DNA from: Mycobacterium spongiae
Lineage (GTDB): Bacteria > Actinomycetota > Actinomycetes > Mycobacteriales > Mycobacteriaceae
DNA length: 64,000 nucleotides
Assembly (NCBI RefSeq): GCF_018278905.1
Contig: NZ_CP046600.1
Location: forward strand, 310,001-374,000
Direction: 5' to 3'
Part shown: piece after piece, positions 17,838 to 25,922 of the stretch
Position numbering within the stretch: position 1 is the first letter of the stretch
Layout of the letters: every line of letters starts with the position of its first letter
Notes under the pieces: generated by a model
What the model saw: the letters and a program-made list of their open reading frames with translations, nothing else
What the model was told of the DNA's origin: nothing
The model's database searches: none
Translations under genes and position numbers: made by a program

Positions 17838-18884
17838 ATGCGAACCGCGACAACCGTCGAATTGTCGGGTGGACCGGATGTTGGTGAGTTCGTTGTCGAG
17901 GCTGAAAAGCTGGGTCTCGACGCCTGTTGGGTCGCGGAGGCATGGGGAGCAGATGCGCCGTCGGCCTTGGGCTACATCGCCGCGAGGACGCACCGGATGC
18001 TCTTGGGGTCCGGTGTCCTGCAGATCGGCACAAGGTCGCCAACACTGGTGGCCCAGACCGCGATCACGCTGTCCAACCTCTCGTCCGGGCGGTTCTTGCT
18101 CGGCTTGGGCGCCTCCGGCCCGCAGGTGATCGAGGGTCTGCATGGAATTGCGTTCAACCGGCCGGTAGCTCGGGTCCGAGAGACCGTCGACATCGTGCGA
18201 GAGGTGTTCGCCGGAGGAAAAATCTCTTACTCCGGCAAGGAGTTTCGCATTCCTCGGCCGGATAGTGAGGCGGTGCCGATGCGGGTGTCCATTCGGTCCG
18301 AGCATCCCATCCCGATCTATCTGGCCGCTATGTCGCCGGCAATGCTGCGGCTGACGGGCGCGATCGCCGACGGCTGGCTGGGCACCAGCTTCGTTCCAGA
18401 AGGAGCTGCGGACGCGTACTTCGCACACCTCGACGAGGGGCTGGCCGCCGCGGGTCGCAGTCGCGCCGATATCGACATTTGCCAAGGTGCCGAAGTCGCA
18501 TTCGCTTCCGACGAAGATGAACTGCGCGCCATGGTTGCCGATCGCAAGAAAGAGCTCGCCTTCAGCCTTGGCGGGATGGGGTCGGCGAGCACCAACTACT
18601 ACAACCAGGCCTATAGCCGGCAGGGTTGGACCGAGGTGGCAGCCGCCGTGCGTGAGCGCTGGCAACGAGGCGACCGGGAGGCCGCTGCCGGGCTGGTCAC
18701 CGACGAGATGGTACTGGCCACCACCCTGATCGGGACTGAGGAGATGGTCCGGACGCGGCTTTCGGTGTGGCACGACGCAGGTGTGAACACCGTGCGGCTC
18801 TATCCCGCGGGCGAGACCTTGGCTGCCAAGCTGAACACGTTGGGACGGGCCATCGAACTCGTCTGCGAAACCGGTCCCCGCTGA
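17838..18884 (+). CDS. LLM-class F420-dependent oxidoreductase
   Basis: The 348-residue protein is a luciferase-like TIM barrel. LGLDACWVAEAWGADAPSAL near residue 28 and LSNLSSGRFLLGLGASGPQV near residue 80 are hallmark segments; IPIYLAAMSPAMLRLTGAIADGW is the cofactor-side strand pair. The family reduces or oxidises diverse substrates with F420. H37Rv carries fgd2 in this neighbourhood on the opposite strand; this gene is on the other strand, has no Tat signal and is not Fgd2. Start ATG 17838 is preceded by a weak purine tract. Confidence 0.82.
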   Translation: MRTATTVELSGGPDVGEFVVEAEKLGLDACWVAEAWGADAPSALGYIAARTHRMLLGSGVLQIGTRSPTLVAQTAITLSNLSSGRFLLGLGASGPQVIEGLHGIAFNRPVARVRETVDIVREVFAGGKISYSGKEFRIPRPDSEAVPMRVSIRSEHPIPIYLAAMSPAMLRLTGAIADGWLGTSFVPEGAADAYFAHLDEGLAAAGRSRADIDICQGAEVAFASDEDELRAMVADRKKELAFSLGGMGSASTNYYNQAYSRQGWTEVAAAVRERWQRGDREAAAGLVTDEMVLATTLIGTEEMVRTRLSVWHDAGVNTVRLYPAGETLAAKLNTLGRAIELVCETGPR

Positions 18885-19045
18885 CTCGGCGCGGTCGTGG
18901 GCGCTCGGACACCAACCCAGCCCGCTTGCGACCATAAACACTGGCGAGATGTTCAGGCCGGATCTGGATACTCGGTGAACGCTTGATCCCGGACGTCATG
19001 CGGTACCTGGCATAGGTCGGCCGTGAGCCGCTACCTTAACGAAGC

Positions 19046-19936
19046 ATGACTACATTGCCCGCCTTGGCAGGCGTCGAACACCGTTTTGTCGATGTCGCTG
19101 ACGGTGTCACCATCCACGTGGCCGATGCTGGCCCGGCCGATGGGCCAGCGGTGATGTTGGTTCACGGCTTCCCGGAGAACTGGTGGGAGTGGCGTGAGCT
19201 GATTGGTCCGCTCGCCGCCGACGGCTATCGGGTGCTGTGCCCCGACCTGCGCGGCGCGGGGTGGAGCTCGGCGCCACGCTGCCGATACACCAAAACCGAG
19301 ATGGCAGAAGATCTAGCGGCCGTGCTGGACCATCTCGGCGTCGCAACAGTGAAGCTCGTTGCCCACGACTGGGGCGGCCCGGTCGCGTTCATTATGATGC
19401 TGCGACATCCGGAAAAGGTGACCGGGTTCTTTGGCCTGAACACGGTGGCGCCGTGGATGAAGCGTGATTTGCGCATGGTGCGAAACCTGTGGCGAATGTG
19501 GTACCAGATTCCCATGTCGCTGCCGGTGATCGGCCCCCGCCTGATCAGCGATCCCAAGGCCCGCTACTTCCGCCTGCTCGCGTCCTGGGTCGGTGATGGC
19601 TTCACGGTGTCCGAGGACGATGTTCGCCTGTACGTCGAGCGCATGCGTCAACCCGGGCACGCAGTGGCCGGTTCTCGGTGGTATCGCACATTTCAGACCG
19701 GTGAGGCAATGCGCTGGATGCTCGGCGAGTACGACGATGCCCGCGTCGATGTCCCGGTGCGATGGCTGCATGGCACCGGTGATCCGGTGATCACGCCAGA
19801 CCTTTTTGCAGACTATGCCTCCCACGCTGCCGATTTTGAGTTCGAACTGGTCGATGGCGTCGGCCACTGGATTGTCGAGCAGCGACCGGAGCTGGTGCTG
19901 GACCGGCTTCGGTGGTTCCTCAACACCGAGACCTAG
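19046..19936 (+). CDS. ephF: Epoxide hydrolase EphF
   Basis: The 296-residue alpha/beta hydrolase matches Rv0134. The oxyanion motif is HGFPENWWEW, the nucleophile Asp is in AHDWGGPVAF, and the catalytic His is in GVGHWIVEQ. It opens epoxides to diols or dehalogenates small substrates. There is no signal peptide, so it is cytosolic. A -10-like TACCTT ends 8 bases before the ATG with no Shine-Dalgarno, so the transcript may be leaderless. Mycobacteria carry several Eph paralogues and the physiological substrate is unknown. Confidence 0.88.
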   Translation: MTTLPALAGVEHRFVDVADGVTIHVADAGPADGPAVMLVHGFPENWWEWRELIGPLAADGYRVLCPDLRGAGWSSAPRCRYTKTEMAEDLAAVLDHLGVATVKLVAHDWGGPVAFIMMLRHPEKVTGFFGLNTVAPWMKRDLRMVRNLWRMWYQIPMSLPVIGPRLISDPKARYFRLLASWVGDGFTVSEDDVRLYVERMRQPGHAVAGSRWYRTFQTGEAMRWMLGEYDDARVDVPVRWLHGTGDPVITPDLFADYASHAADFEFELVDGVGHWIVEQRPELVLDRLRWFLNTET

Positions 19937-20026
19937 ACCCCGGGGTCGCGATATCCACGAGCCTTCGGTGTGGCTTTCTGTGTGTATCGGCTGGTACTCA
20001 CAAGGCGGGTGTGGCCCTAGGAGTCG

Positions 20027-20239
20027 TCACTCGACGCCGATCGTCACCGCCGTCGACTTCACGTACACCGTGGCGGGCTGACCGACGGCAAGGCCGAGGT
20101 CGACTGCGGCGTCCTTGGTTACCGAGGATGTGACGATCTGGTCGCCGCCGTCGAGCCGAACCTTCACAATCGCCATCACGTTGCCGAGTTCGACCTCGGT
20201 GATGATGCCTGTGAGTTGGTTCCGGGTCGATAGCCGCAT
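20027..20239 (-). CDS. Mop/TOBE-domain molybdopterin-binding protein
   Basis: The 70-residue single-domain protein has the TOBE/Mop signature: STRNQLTGIITEVELGNVMAIVKV, then QIVTSSVTKDAAVDLGLAVG and YVKSTAVTIGV. Such molbindins bind molybdate or tungstate as oligomers and store or sense it. The ATG at 20239 has GGAGGT 7 bases upstream, and the length equals a single Mop domain; longer upstream reading would run through the 54-bp repeats. No molybdenum transport or cofactor gene is adjacent in this window. Confidence 0.9.
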   Translation of the reverse strand: MRLSTRNQLTGIITEVELGNVMAIVKVRLDGGDQIVTSSVTKDAAVDLGLAVGQPATVYVKSTAVTIGVE

Positions 20240-20276
20240 GGCAGACCTCCAATAGTCGACAGTTTGGGAATTGATG

Positions 20277-20463
20277 CTAGCCCGGCGACGATTCGGGCCG
20301 TAGGCCCGATGAGGAGTGGGCGAATTGGGGCTAGCCCGGCGACGATTCGGGCCGTAGGCCCGATGAGGAGTGGGCGAATTGGGGCTAGCCCGGCGACGAT
20401 TCGGGCCGTAGGCCCGATGAGGAGTGGGCGAATTGGGGCCAGCCCGGCGACGATTCGGGCCGT
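20277..20463 (+). repeat. 54-bp tandem repeat, 3.5 copies
   Basis: Exact 54-base units start at 20277, 20331 and 20385; a fourth, starting 20439 with one base change, breaks off after 25 bases. Each unit contains CCCGGCGACGATT, a perfect hairpin CGGGCC-GTA-GGCCCG and ATGAGGAGTGGGCGAATT. The layout echoes the MIRU at 8053-8158. The array lies head to head with the Mop gene, just upstream of its promoter, within a 313-base gap that holds no other gene. Confidence 0.92.
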
Positions 20464-20552
20464 CCGCCCGAGAGGCGCGGGTCTGCTGATGGGGGTACCG
20501 CCCGCTGGGGCGAGCTTGGCACCGGGGCCTCGCCGACGGTCCGAAGGAGAAC

Positions 20553-21179
20553 CTAGTATCGCGGGCCGAGCAGTGCGATCGATGCATCCACCGCCGGTTC
20601 GACGATTTCCCGAACGTCGCGTTGATCTTCGACGGCGAGCGCCGCCAACTCCCGCAGACCTCCCAGCAAGATCACGGCCAGCGGTGCCGTTATCGGTGGC
20701 AGATCGGCCCGTTGAAACCCTGGGCTGGAGCTGAGACTCACCAGCAGATTGGTCAGCAGGTGCAGTCCTTGGCCCTGGACGGGACGAGCAGCAGCACCGA
20801 GTGAGGGGAGTTCTCGGATCCAGCTCAACGTGATGGCCGGGCGAGCCTCGATGTAGCCGACATAGGCCTCGACCGCTTGCCGAATCTGGTGGCGCCAGTC
20901 AGCCTCGGGATCGACCGCCTCCCGGATGGTCATGGCGAGATTCTCGGTATCGGCCCGCAACAGTTCCAGAAAGCACTGTTCCTTGCTGCTGAACTGGTCG
21001 TAGAAGGTGCGCTTCGAGGTTCGAGCGTGGCGAACGATGTCGGCGACGGTGGTGGAGCGGTAGCCCCGCTCACCGATCGAGGTGGCCAGGCCGTCGAGCA
21101 GGCGTAGCCGGAACGGTTCACGGTTGGCTGGGGGGCCGTCGAGAACCGAGCCGCCAGCAACTGCTGTCCCTGGTGTCAT
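20553..21179 (-). CDS. TetR regulator divergent from cyp138 (Rv0135c-like)
   Basis: The 208-residue protein has an N-terminal TetR helix-turn-helix: STTVADIVRHARTSKRTFYDQF near residues 41-62, followed by SSKEQCFLELL. The ligand domain is generic. The start at ATG 21179 is chosen because longer readings enter cyp138. With cyp138 it forms a divergent pair sharing a 127-base promoter region rich in GGTAC half sites, so it probably represses both itself and the P450. Confidence 0.85.
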   Translation of the reverse strand: MTPGTAVAGGSVLDGPPANREPFRLRLLDGLATSIGERGYRSTTVADIVRHARTSKRTFYDQFSSKEQCFLELLRADTENLAMTIREAVDPEADWRHQIRQAVEAYVGYIEARPAITLSWIRELPSLGAAARPVQGQGLHLLTNLLVSLSSSPGFQRADLPPITAPLAVILLGGLRELAALAVEDQRDVREIVEPAVDASIALLGPRY

Positions 21180-21222
21180 GGCGGGTGCACCCTTCGGGTG
21201 AATACAGAACCTTGTCAAAGCT

Positions 21223-21274
21223 TGGTACCACAGAGTACCGTACCAGGAAAGGCCAAACGGTACACCGTGGTACC
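21223..21274. promoter_or_regulatory. GGTAC-type operator cluster between TetR and cyp138
   Basis: Two inverted repeats lie between the divergent starts: TGGTAC at 21223-21228 with GTACCA at 21240-21245, and GGTAC at 21259-21263 with GTACC at 21270-21274 (6-base spacer). The half site GGTAC occurs repeatedly in 52 bases. Placement between a TetR gene and its neighbour suggests the regulator's binding sites; inference. Confidence 0.6.
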
Positions 21275-21306
21275 ACCCGTCTCGGGGCCAAATTTGGGAG
21301 CACGCC

Positions 21307-22635
21307 ATGAGCGAAGTCATCAGCGCCGCACCTGCGCCGCCCGCTGTCAGATTGCCCGCGGCGGTCCGTGGGCCGAAGTTGTTCCAGGGCCTGGCCTTCG
21401 CGATGGCGCGACGGTGGCTGATGCGGCGGCTGGTGCGCAAGTACGGTACGACCTTCACGGTCAATATGCCGATGTACGGCCGAGTCGTCGTGGTCGGCGA
21501 GCAGCAGCTAGCCAAGCAGGTGTTCACCACCAGCCCGGACGAACTGGGCAACATCCAGCCCAATCTGAGTCGGATGTTCGGCTCTGGCTCGGTGTTCGGG
21601 CTCGATGGCGAGGATCACCGGCGCCGGCGCCGGCTGTTGGCGCCGCCGTTCCACGGCAAGAGCATGAAGAACTACGAGACCATCATCGAAGAAGAGACCC
21701 TGCGCGAGACCGCCAACTGGCCGGAAGGCCGGCCGTTCGCCACGCTGCCCTCGATGATGCACATCACGCTCAACGCCATCCTGCGGGCGGTCTTTGGTGC
21801 CGACGGCGCCGAACTCGATGAGCTGCGCCGGATCCTTCCGCCGTGGGTCACGCTGGGCTCGCGCCTGGCCGCGATCCCGAAACCCAAATGGAACTATGGC
21901 CGCTACAGCCCGTGGGGCCGGTTGGCCGAATGGCGGCGCCAGTACGACCTCGTGGTCGACAAGCTGATTGACGCCGAACGCGCGGATCCCGACTTTGCCG
22001 ATCGGACCGACGTGCTCGCGCTGATGCTGCGCAGCACCTACGACGACGGTTCGGTGATGTCGCGCAAGGATATTGGTGACGAGCTGCTGACCCTGCTCGC
22101 CGCTGGCCATGAAACCACCGCGTCCACGCTGGGCTGGGCGTTCGAGCGGTTGAGTCGCCACAGCGAGGTGATGGCGGACCTGGTCGAGGAGGTCGATTCC
22201 GGCGGTGACGAGCTTCGTCAAGCGGCGATCCTGGAAGTGCAGCGGGTCAGGACGGTGATCGACTTTGCGGCTCGCCGGGTCTATCCACCCGTTTACCAGC
22301 TCGGCGAGTGGGCGATCCCCCAAGGGGATTCGATCATCGTCAACATCGCCCATATCCACAGCGATCCCGACGTCTTCCCTGACCCGGATCGCTTCGACCC
22401 GCAGCGCTTCATCGGAGGCAAGCCGTCGGCATTCGCATGGATCCCGTTCGGCGGCGGGACCCGCCGTTGTGTCGGGGCAGCCTTCGCCAACATGGAAATG
22501 GATGTGGTCTTGCGAACGGTGTTGCGTCAGTTCACCATCGAGACCACCACCGCGCCCGACGAGGCGTGGCACGGCCGCGGAGTTGCATACACCCCGAAGG
22601 ACGGCGGGCGGATCGTCGTACATCGACGTCGCTGA
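21307..22635 (+). CDS. cyp138: Cytochrome P450 (CYP138)
   Basis: The 442-residue P450 has the I-helix oxygen-binding motif LLAAGHETTASTLGW, the ExxR-type motif EVQRVRTVIDFAARR and the haem loop PFGGGTRRCVGAAFANME with the axial Cys. It is cytosolic by sequence (no membrane anchor). The substrate is unknown; it corresponds to Rv0136. The ATG has GGGAG upstream. No ferredoxin is adjacent. Confidence 0.92.
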   Translation: MSEVISAAPAPPAVRLPAAVRGPKLFQGLAFAMARRWLMRRLVRKYGTTFTVNMPMYGRVVVVGEQQLAKQVFTTSPDELGNIQPNLSRMFGSGSVFGLDGEDHRRRRRLLAPPFHGKSMKNYETIIEEETLRETANWPEGRPFATLPSMMHITLNAILRAVFGADGAELDELRRILPPWVTLGSRLAAIPKPKWNYGRYSPWGRLAEWRRQYDLVVDKLIDAERADPDFADRTDVLALMLRSTYDDGSVMSRKDIGDELLTLLAAGHETTASTLGWAFERLSRHSEVMADLVEEVDSGGDELRQAAILEVQRVRTVIDFAARRVYPPVYQLGEWAIPQGDSIIVNIAHIHSDPDVFPDPDRFDPQRFIGGKPSAFAWIPFGGGTRRCVGAAFANMEMDVVLRTVLRQFTIETTTAPDEAWHGRGVAYTPKDGGRIVVHRRR

Positions 22636-22699
22636 CGGCCGGCACCTGCGCTGACCGGATCCCGTGAGAATGTCGCCCCAGGTTCAGCGGTGAAGTCCC

Positions 22700-23227
22700 T
22701 CAGCCCAGATTGGCTGTCCGTCGCGGCAGCTTCCAGTTGGGCCGGACAAAGTGGCAGGTGTAACCGTTGGGGTAGCGCTGCAGGTAGTCCTGGTGCTCGG
22801 GCTCAGCCTCCCAGAAGTCGCCGGCCGGGCTGACCTCGGTGACGGCCTTGGCCGGCCAGAGGCCGGACGCGTCGACATCGGCGATAGTGTCGAGCGCTAT
22901 TCGTTCTTGTTCGTCGTCCAGGTAAAAGATCGCCGACCGGTAGCTGGGTCCCGTGTCATTGCCCTGCCGGTTCTGGGTCGTCGGGTCATGTATCTGGAAG
23001 AAGAACTCCAGCAGCGTGCGGTAATCGGTGACGGCGGGATCGTAAACGATTTCAACGGCCTCAGCGTGGGTCCCGTGATTGCGATAAGTCGCGTTGGGGG
23101 TGTCGCCACCGCTGTAGCCGACTCGCGTGGAGAGCACGCCGGGCTGCTTGCGAATCAGTTCTTGGACTCCCCAGAAGCAGCCACCGGCAAGGAGAGCCCG
23201 CTGCGTCGCCTTGAGGTCATCAGCCAT
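22700..23227 (-). CDS. msrA: Peptide methionine sulfoxide reductase MsrA
   Basis: The 175-residue enzyme reduces methionine-S-sulfoxide in proteins. The catalytic Cys is in [11 protein letters not shown] at residue 17; [15 protein letters not shown] and [22 protein letters not shown] follow, with the resolving Cys near the C terminus. The ATG at 23227 is chosen from the family start; an upstream reading adds 13 residues with no similarity. Confidence 0.93.
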   Translation of the reverse strand: MADDLKATQRALLAGGCFWGVQELIRKQPGVLSTRVGYSGGDTPNATYRNHGTHAEAVEIVYDPAVTDYRTLLEFFFQIHDPTTQNRQGNDTGPSYRSAIFYLDDEQERIALDTIADVDASGLWPAKAVTEVSPAGDFWEAEPEHQDYLQRYPNGYTCHFVRPNWKLPRRTANLG

Positions 23228-23277
23228 TTCGGTTCTCCCAATCTGCCGGCACGCCCGAGAATCCACGACGCCTTCAG

Positions 23278-23303
23278 GTTACACTCCGCCGATGAGGTGT
23301 AAC
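23278..23303. promoter_or_regulatory. 7-bp inverted repeat upstream of msrA
   Basis: GTTACAC at 23278-23284 and GTGTAAC at 23297-23303 are perfect inverted arms with a 12-base spacer. They lie between msrA (start 23227) and the divergent NTF2-fold gene (start 23378), so they may be an operator for either. No regulator gene is adjacent. Confidence 0.45.
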
Positions 23304-23377
23304 GGGGCGCGAACGCCGGGCGTGGAACCGCGAGCCGGCCGAAACATGCGCTCTAGCTGCACATTCAGGGACCGCCG

Positions 23378-23884
23378 GTGAGCACCCCGAGGTTCTCCCG
23401 CGGCGAGCTGTCGTCGGCATTCGAGAAGTTCGAGCAAACGGTGGCCCGTGCCGCCGAATCACAGGACTGGGAGGCCTGGGTCGAGCACTACACGCCCGAC
23501 GTTGAGTACATCGAACATGCGGCCGGCACCATGCACGGCCGCCAACAGGTCCGCGACTGGATTCGGCGAACGATGACGACCTTCCCAGGCAGCCACATGG
23601 TGGCGTTTCCCTCGCTGTGGTCGGTTATCGACGAATCCACTGCGCGGATCATCTGTGAATTGGACAACCCGATGCGCGACCCCGGCGATGGCACCGTGAT
23701 CAGCGCGACGAACATCTCGATCATCACCTACGCCGGCGACGGCCAATGGTGCCGGCAAGAAGACATCTACAACCCGCTGCGGTTCCTGCGGGCGGCGCTG
23801 AAGTGGTGCCGCACGGCGGAGGCCCTGGGCACGATCGACGACGACGCCGCGCGGTGGATGCGCCAGTACGGAGGATCCGAATGA
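23378..23884 (+). CDS. NTF2-fold protein (Rv0138-like)
   Basis: The 168-residue SnoaL-type protein has an N-terminal helix FEKFEQTVARAAESQDWEAW, then HYTPDVEYIEHAAGTMHGRQ and IICELDNPMRDPGDGTVI. It has the pocket fold shared with polyketide cyclases and ketosteroid isomerases. It starts at a GTG; its TGA overlaps the ATG of the next gene (ATGA), so the two are translationally coupled and probably act together on the same substrate. Confidence 0.8.
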   Translation: MSTPRFSRGELSSAFEKFEQTVARAAESQDWEAWVEHYTPDVEYIEHAAGTMHGRQQVRDWIRRTMTTFPGSHMVAFPSLWSVIDESTARIICELDNPMRDPGDGTVISATNISIITYAGDGQWCRQEDIYNPLRFLRAALKWCRTAEALGTIDDDAARWMRQYGGSE

Positions 23885-24924
23885 ACGCACCCAAGCTGGT
23901 CATTGGTGCCAACGGCTTCCTGGGTTCGCATGTGACCCGCCAGCTGGTCGCCGACGGCTCTGGGCAGCCGGATCAGGTGCGAGCGATGGTACGGCCCACC
24001 GCGAATACCCGGACTATCGACGACCTGGCGGTCACCCGGTTCCACGGCGACGTGTTCGACACCGCCATCGTGCGCGAGGCGATGGCCGGCTGCGACGACG
24101 TTTATTACTGCGTCGTCGACACTCGGGCATGGTTGCGTGACCCGGCGCCGCTGTTTCGCACCAACGTGGCGGGCCTGCGCAACGTCCTCGATGTCGCCGT
24201 CGAGCAACCCAACCTGCGCAGATTCGTCTTCACCAGTAGCTACGCAACCGTGGGCCGCCGCCGTGGCCAGGTAGCGACCGAAGACGACCAGATCGATTCG
24301 CGCCGGCTGACGCCGTACGTGCAATCCCGGGTTCAGGCCGAGGACCTGGTGATGCACTACGTGTCGCACGCCGGATTGCCCGCGGTCGCCATGTGCGTCT
24401 CGACGACCTACGGCAGCGGTGACTGGGGGCACACCCCGCACGGCGCCTTCATCGCCGGCACAGTGTTCGGCAAGCTGCCCTTCACGATGAAGGGGATCCA
24501 GCTGGAGGCCGTGGGTGTCGATGATGCCGCCAGGGCAATGATCCTGGCGGCCGAGCGCGGGCGGATCGGCGAGCGGTATCTCATCTCCGACCGGATGATC
24601 TCGTTGCAGGAGGTGGTGGAGATCGCGGCGGACGAGGCCGGCGTGCCGCCGCCGCGACGGTCCATATCGGTATCGACGCTGTATGCCCTGGGCGCACTGG
24701 GCAGCGTGCGAGCCCGGCTGACGGGCAAAGATGCCGAACTCAGCCTGGGGTCGGTGCGCATGATGCGTGCTGAGGCTCCGGTCGATGCCAGCAAAGCGGT
24801 TCGGGAGTTGGGTTGGCAGCCTCGCCCAGTTGAGGAATCGATCCGGGAGGCCGCCCGGTTCTGGGCCGCGATGCGGATACCACGGAATAGCACCGAGAAC
24901 ACCGCGGCCTCGCCATCAGAATAG
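23881..24924 (+). CDS. NAD-dependent epimerase/dehydratase (extended SDR, Rv0139-like)
   Basis: The 347-residue protein has the Rossmann motif VIGANGFLGSHVTRQL at residues 7-22 and FVFTSSYATVGRRRG for the catalytic Ser/Thr strand. The catalytic YxxxK appears as TPYVQSRVQ, with Arg in place of Lys. The family includes 3-beta-hydroxysteroid dehydrogenases and dihydroflavonol reductases. Start ATG 23881 overlaps the upstream stop; the coupled NTF2-fold partner suggests an isomerase/dehydrogenase pair (inference). Confidence 0.85.
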   Translation: MNAPKLVIGANGFLGSHVTRQLVADGSGQPDQVRAMVRPTANTRTIDDLAVTRFHGDVFDTAIVREAMAGCDDVYYCVVDTRAWLRDPAPLFRTNVAGLRNVLDVAVEQPNLRRFVFTSSYATVGRRRGQVATEDDQIDSRRLTPYVQSRVQAEDLVMHYVSHAGLPAVAMCVSTTYGSGDWGHTPHGAFIAGTVFGKLPFTMKGIQLEAVGVDDAARAMILAAERGRIGERYLISDRMISLQEVVEIAADEAGVPPPRRSISVSTLYALGALGSVRARLTGKDAELSLGSVRMMRAEAPVDASKAVRELGWQPRPVEESIREAARFWAAMRIPRNSTENTAASPSE

Positions 24925-25066
24925 GAACGACTCGCCGCCCGAGTTCTCCGACGTCTCGCCGCCACCGGCGCGCCCGCGCACCCTGACGACTCATGCGCCA
25001 ACATGGGAAGTCTGCACGGCCGGTTGGTGTTGAACCCCATACCTGCGTCTGAGAAAGGTATCAACC

Positions 25067-25447
25067 ATGAGCCACCGCAAAGTCTTGGAACCTTCGGCTG
25101 GGCATCCGATCACCATCGAGCCGACGAAGGGACGGGTCCAGGTTCGAGTCAAGGGCGAGCTGGTCGCGGACACGACTGCGGCCGTAGCGTTACACGAGGC
25201 TACTTTGCCTGCGGTGCAATATATTCCGCTAGCAGATGTGGTTCAGGATAGGCTGACTCGCACCGATACCAGCACCTACTGCCCGTTCAAGGGCGACGCC
25301 AGCTACTACAGCGTGGCCACGGCGGCCGGCGAATCTGTCGAGGATGCGATCTGGACCTATGAGCAACCATTCCCGGCGGTGGCGGCGATCGCGGGGCGCG
25401 TTGCCTTCTACCCCAACAAGGCCGACATCACCGTTGTGCCTGCGTAG
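25067..25447 (+). CDS. DUF427 family protein (Rv0140-like)
   Basis: The 126-residue protein has the DUF427 signature: ITIEPTKGRVQVRVKGELVADT, HEATLPAVQYIPLADV, and TYCPFKGDASYYSV near residue 73. Function is unknown. The ATG has GAGAAAGG upstream. Its last 20 bases overlap the convergent NTF2-fold gene. Confidence 0.88.
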   Translation: MSHRKVLEPSAGHPITIEPTKGRVQVRVKGELVADTTAAVALHEATLPAVQYIPLADVVQDRLTRTDTSTYCPFKGDASYYSVATAAGESVEDAIWTYEQPFPAVAAIAGRVAFYPNKADITVVPA

Positions 25448-25850
25448 GCCAGGCGGCGGGGAGCACCTCTGCTAACGCCTGGGTGTCAGTGTATTCGCGC
25501 CAGGAGACGATCAGGCCGTCGCGCGTCTCGAAGATGCACGCAAAAGGGCTGTTGTATCGGACTCCGTCGGCCGTGGTGCCGTCGACCTGGCCCTCGATCA
25601 CCGCGGTTTCTCCCTCGTTGACGCAGCGGATGAGCTCGATGGTCACCTCGAGAACCTTTTTGCGTTCTTCCACTGCCCGCCGCAGCGTCTCCTTGTCGAA
25701 CTCGCGGCGAGTGACGATGCTCCAGTACGTGAAGTCGTCGCTGAGTAGGGCGAAGCCTTCGTCGACGTCCCCGCCTTCGCAGAGGCATTGCATGAACATC
25801 CATGCGAGTTCGGCCTGCGGGTCGTCGAACGGTGTCGTCACGTGGTTCAT
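25428..25850 (-). CDS. NTF2-fold protein (Rv0141c-like)
   Basis: The 140-residue SnoaL-like protein has AWMFMQCLCEGGDVDEGFALLSDDFTYW near the N terminus and NSPFACIFETRDGLIVSWREYTDT near the C terminus, the standard opening and closing elements of the fold. Catalytic role unassigned. It is convergent with the DUF427 gene (20-base overlap) and divergent from the glycosylase-like gene. Confidence 0.82.
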   Translation of the reverse strand: MNHVTTPFDDPQAELAWMFMQCLCEGGDVDEGFALLSDDFTYWSIVTRREFDKETLRRAVEERKKVLEVTIELIRCVNEGETAVIEGQVDGTTADGVRYNSPFACIFETRDGLIVSWREYTDTQALAEVLPAAWPTQAQR

Positions 25851-25922
25851 CCTGTCTCGCGACGTAGTTCGTGGTCAATTGGCGCGAGCGTCGAATGGCC
25901 GGTCAGGCTACCGAGCCCGCGG

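Noticed and set aside
17838..18884. Annotation of the LLM protein as Fgd2
   Set aside because: It lacks a Tat signal, lies on the other strand and differs in motif details from glucose-6-phosphate/hydroxymycolate dehydrogenases.
20240..20587. Long N-terminal extension of the Mop protein through the repeats
   Set aside because: The GGAGGT site and the single Mop-domain length support the ATG at 20239.
20264..20734. 156-codon frame running through the 54-bp repeats
   Set aside because: 54 is divisible by three, so the repeat stays open by chance; the protein is a repeat of IGASPATIRAVGPMRSGR with no start signal and no family.
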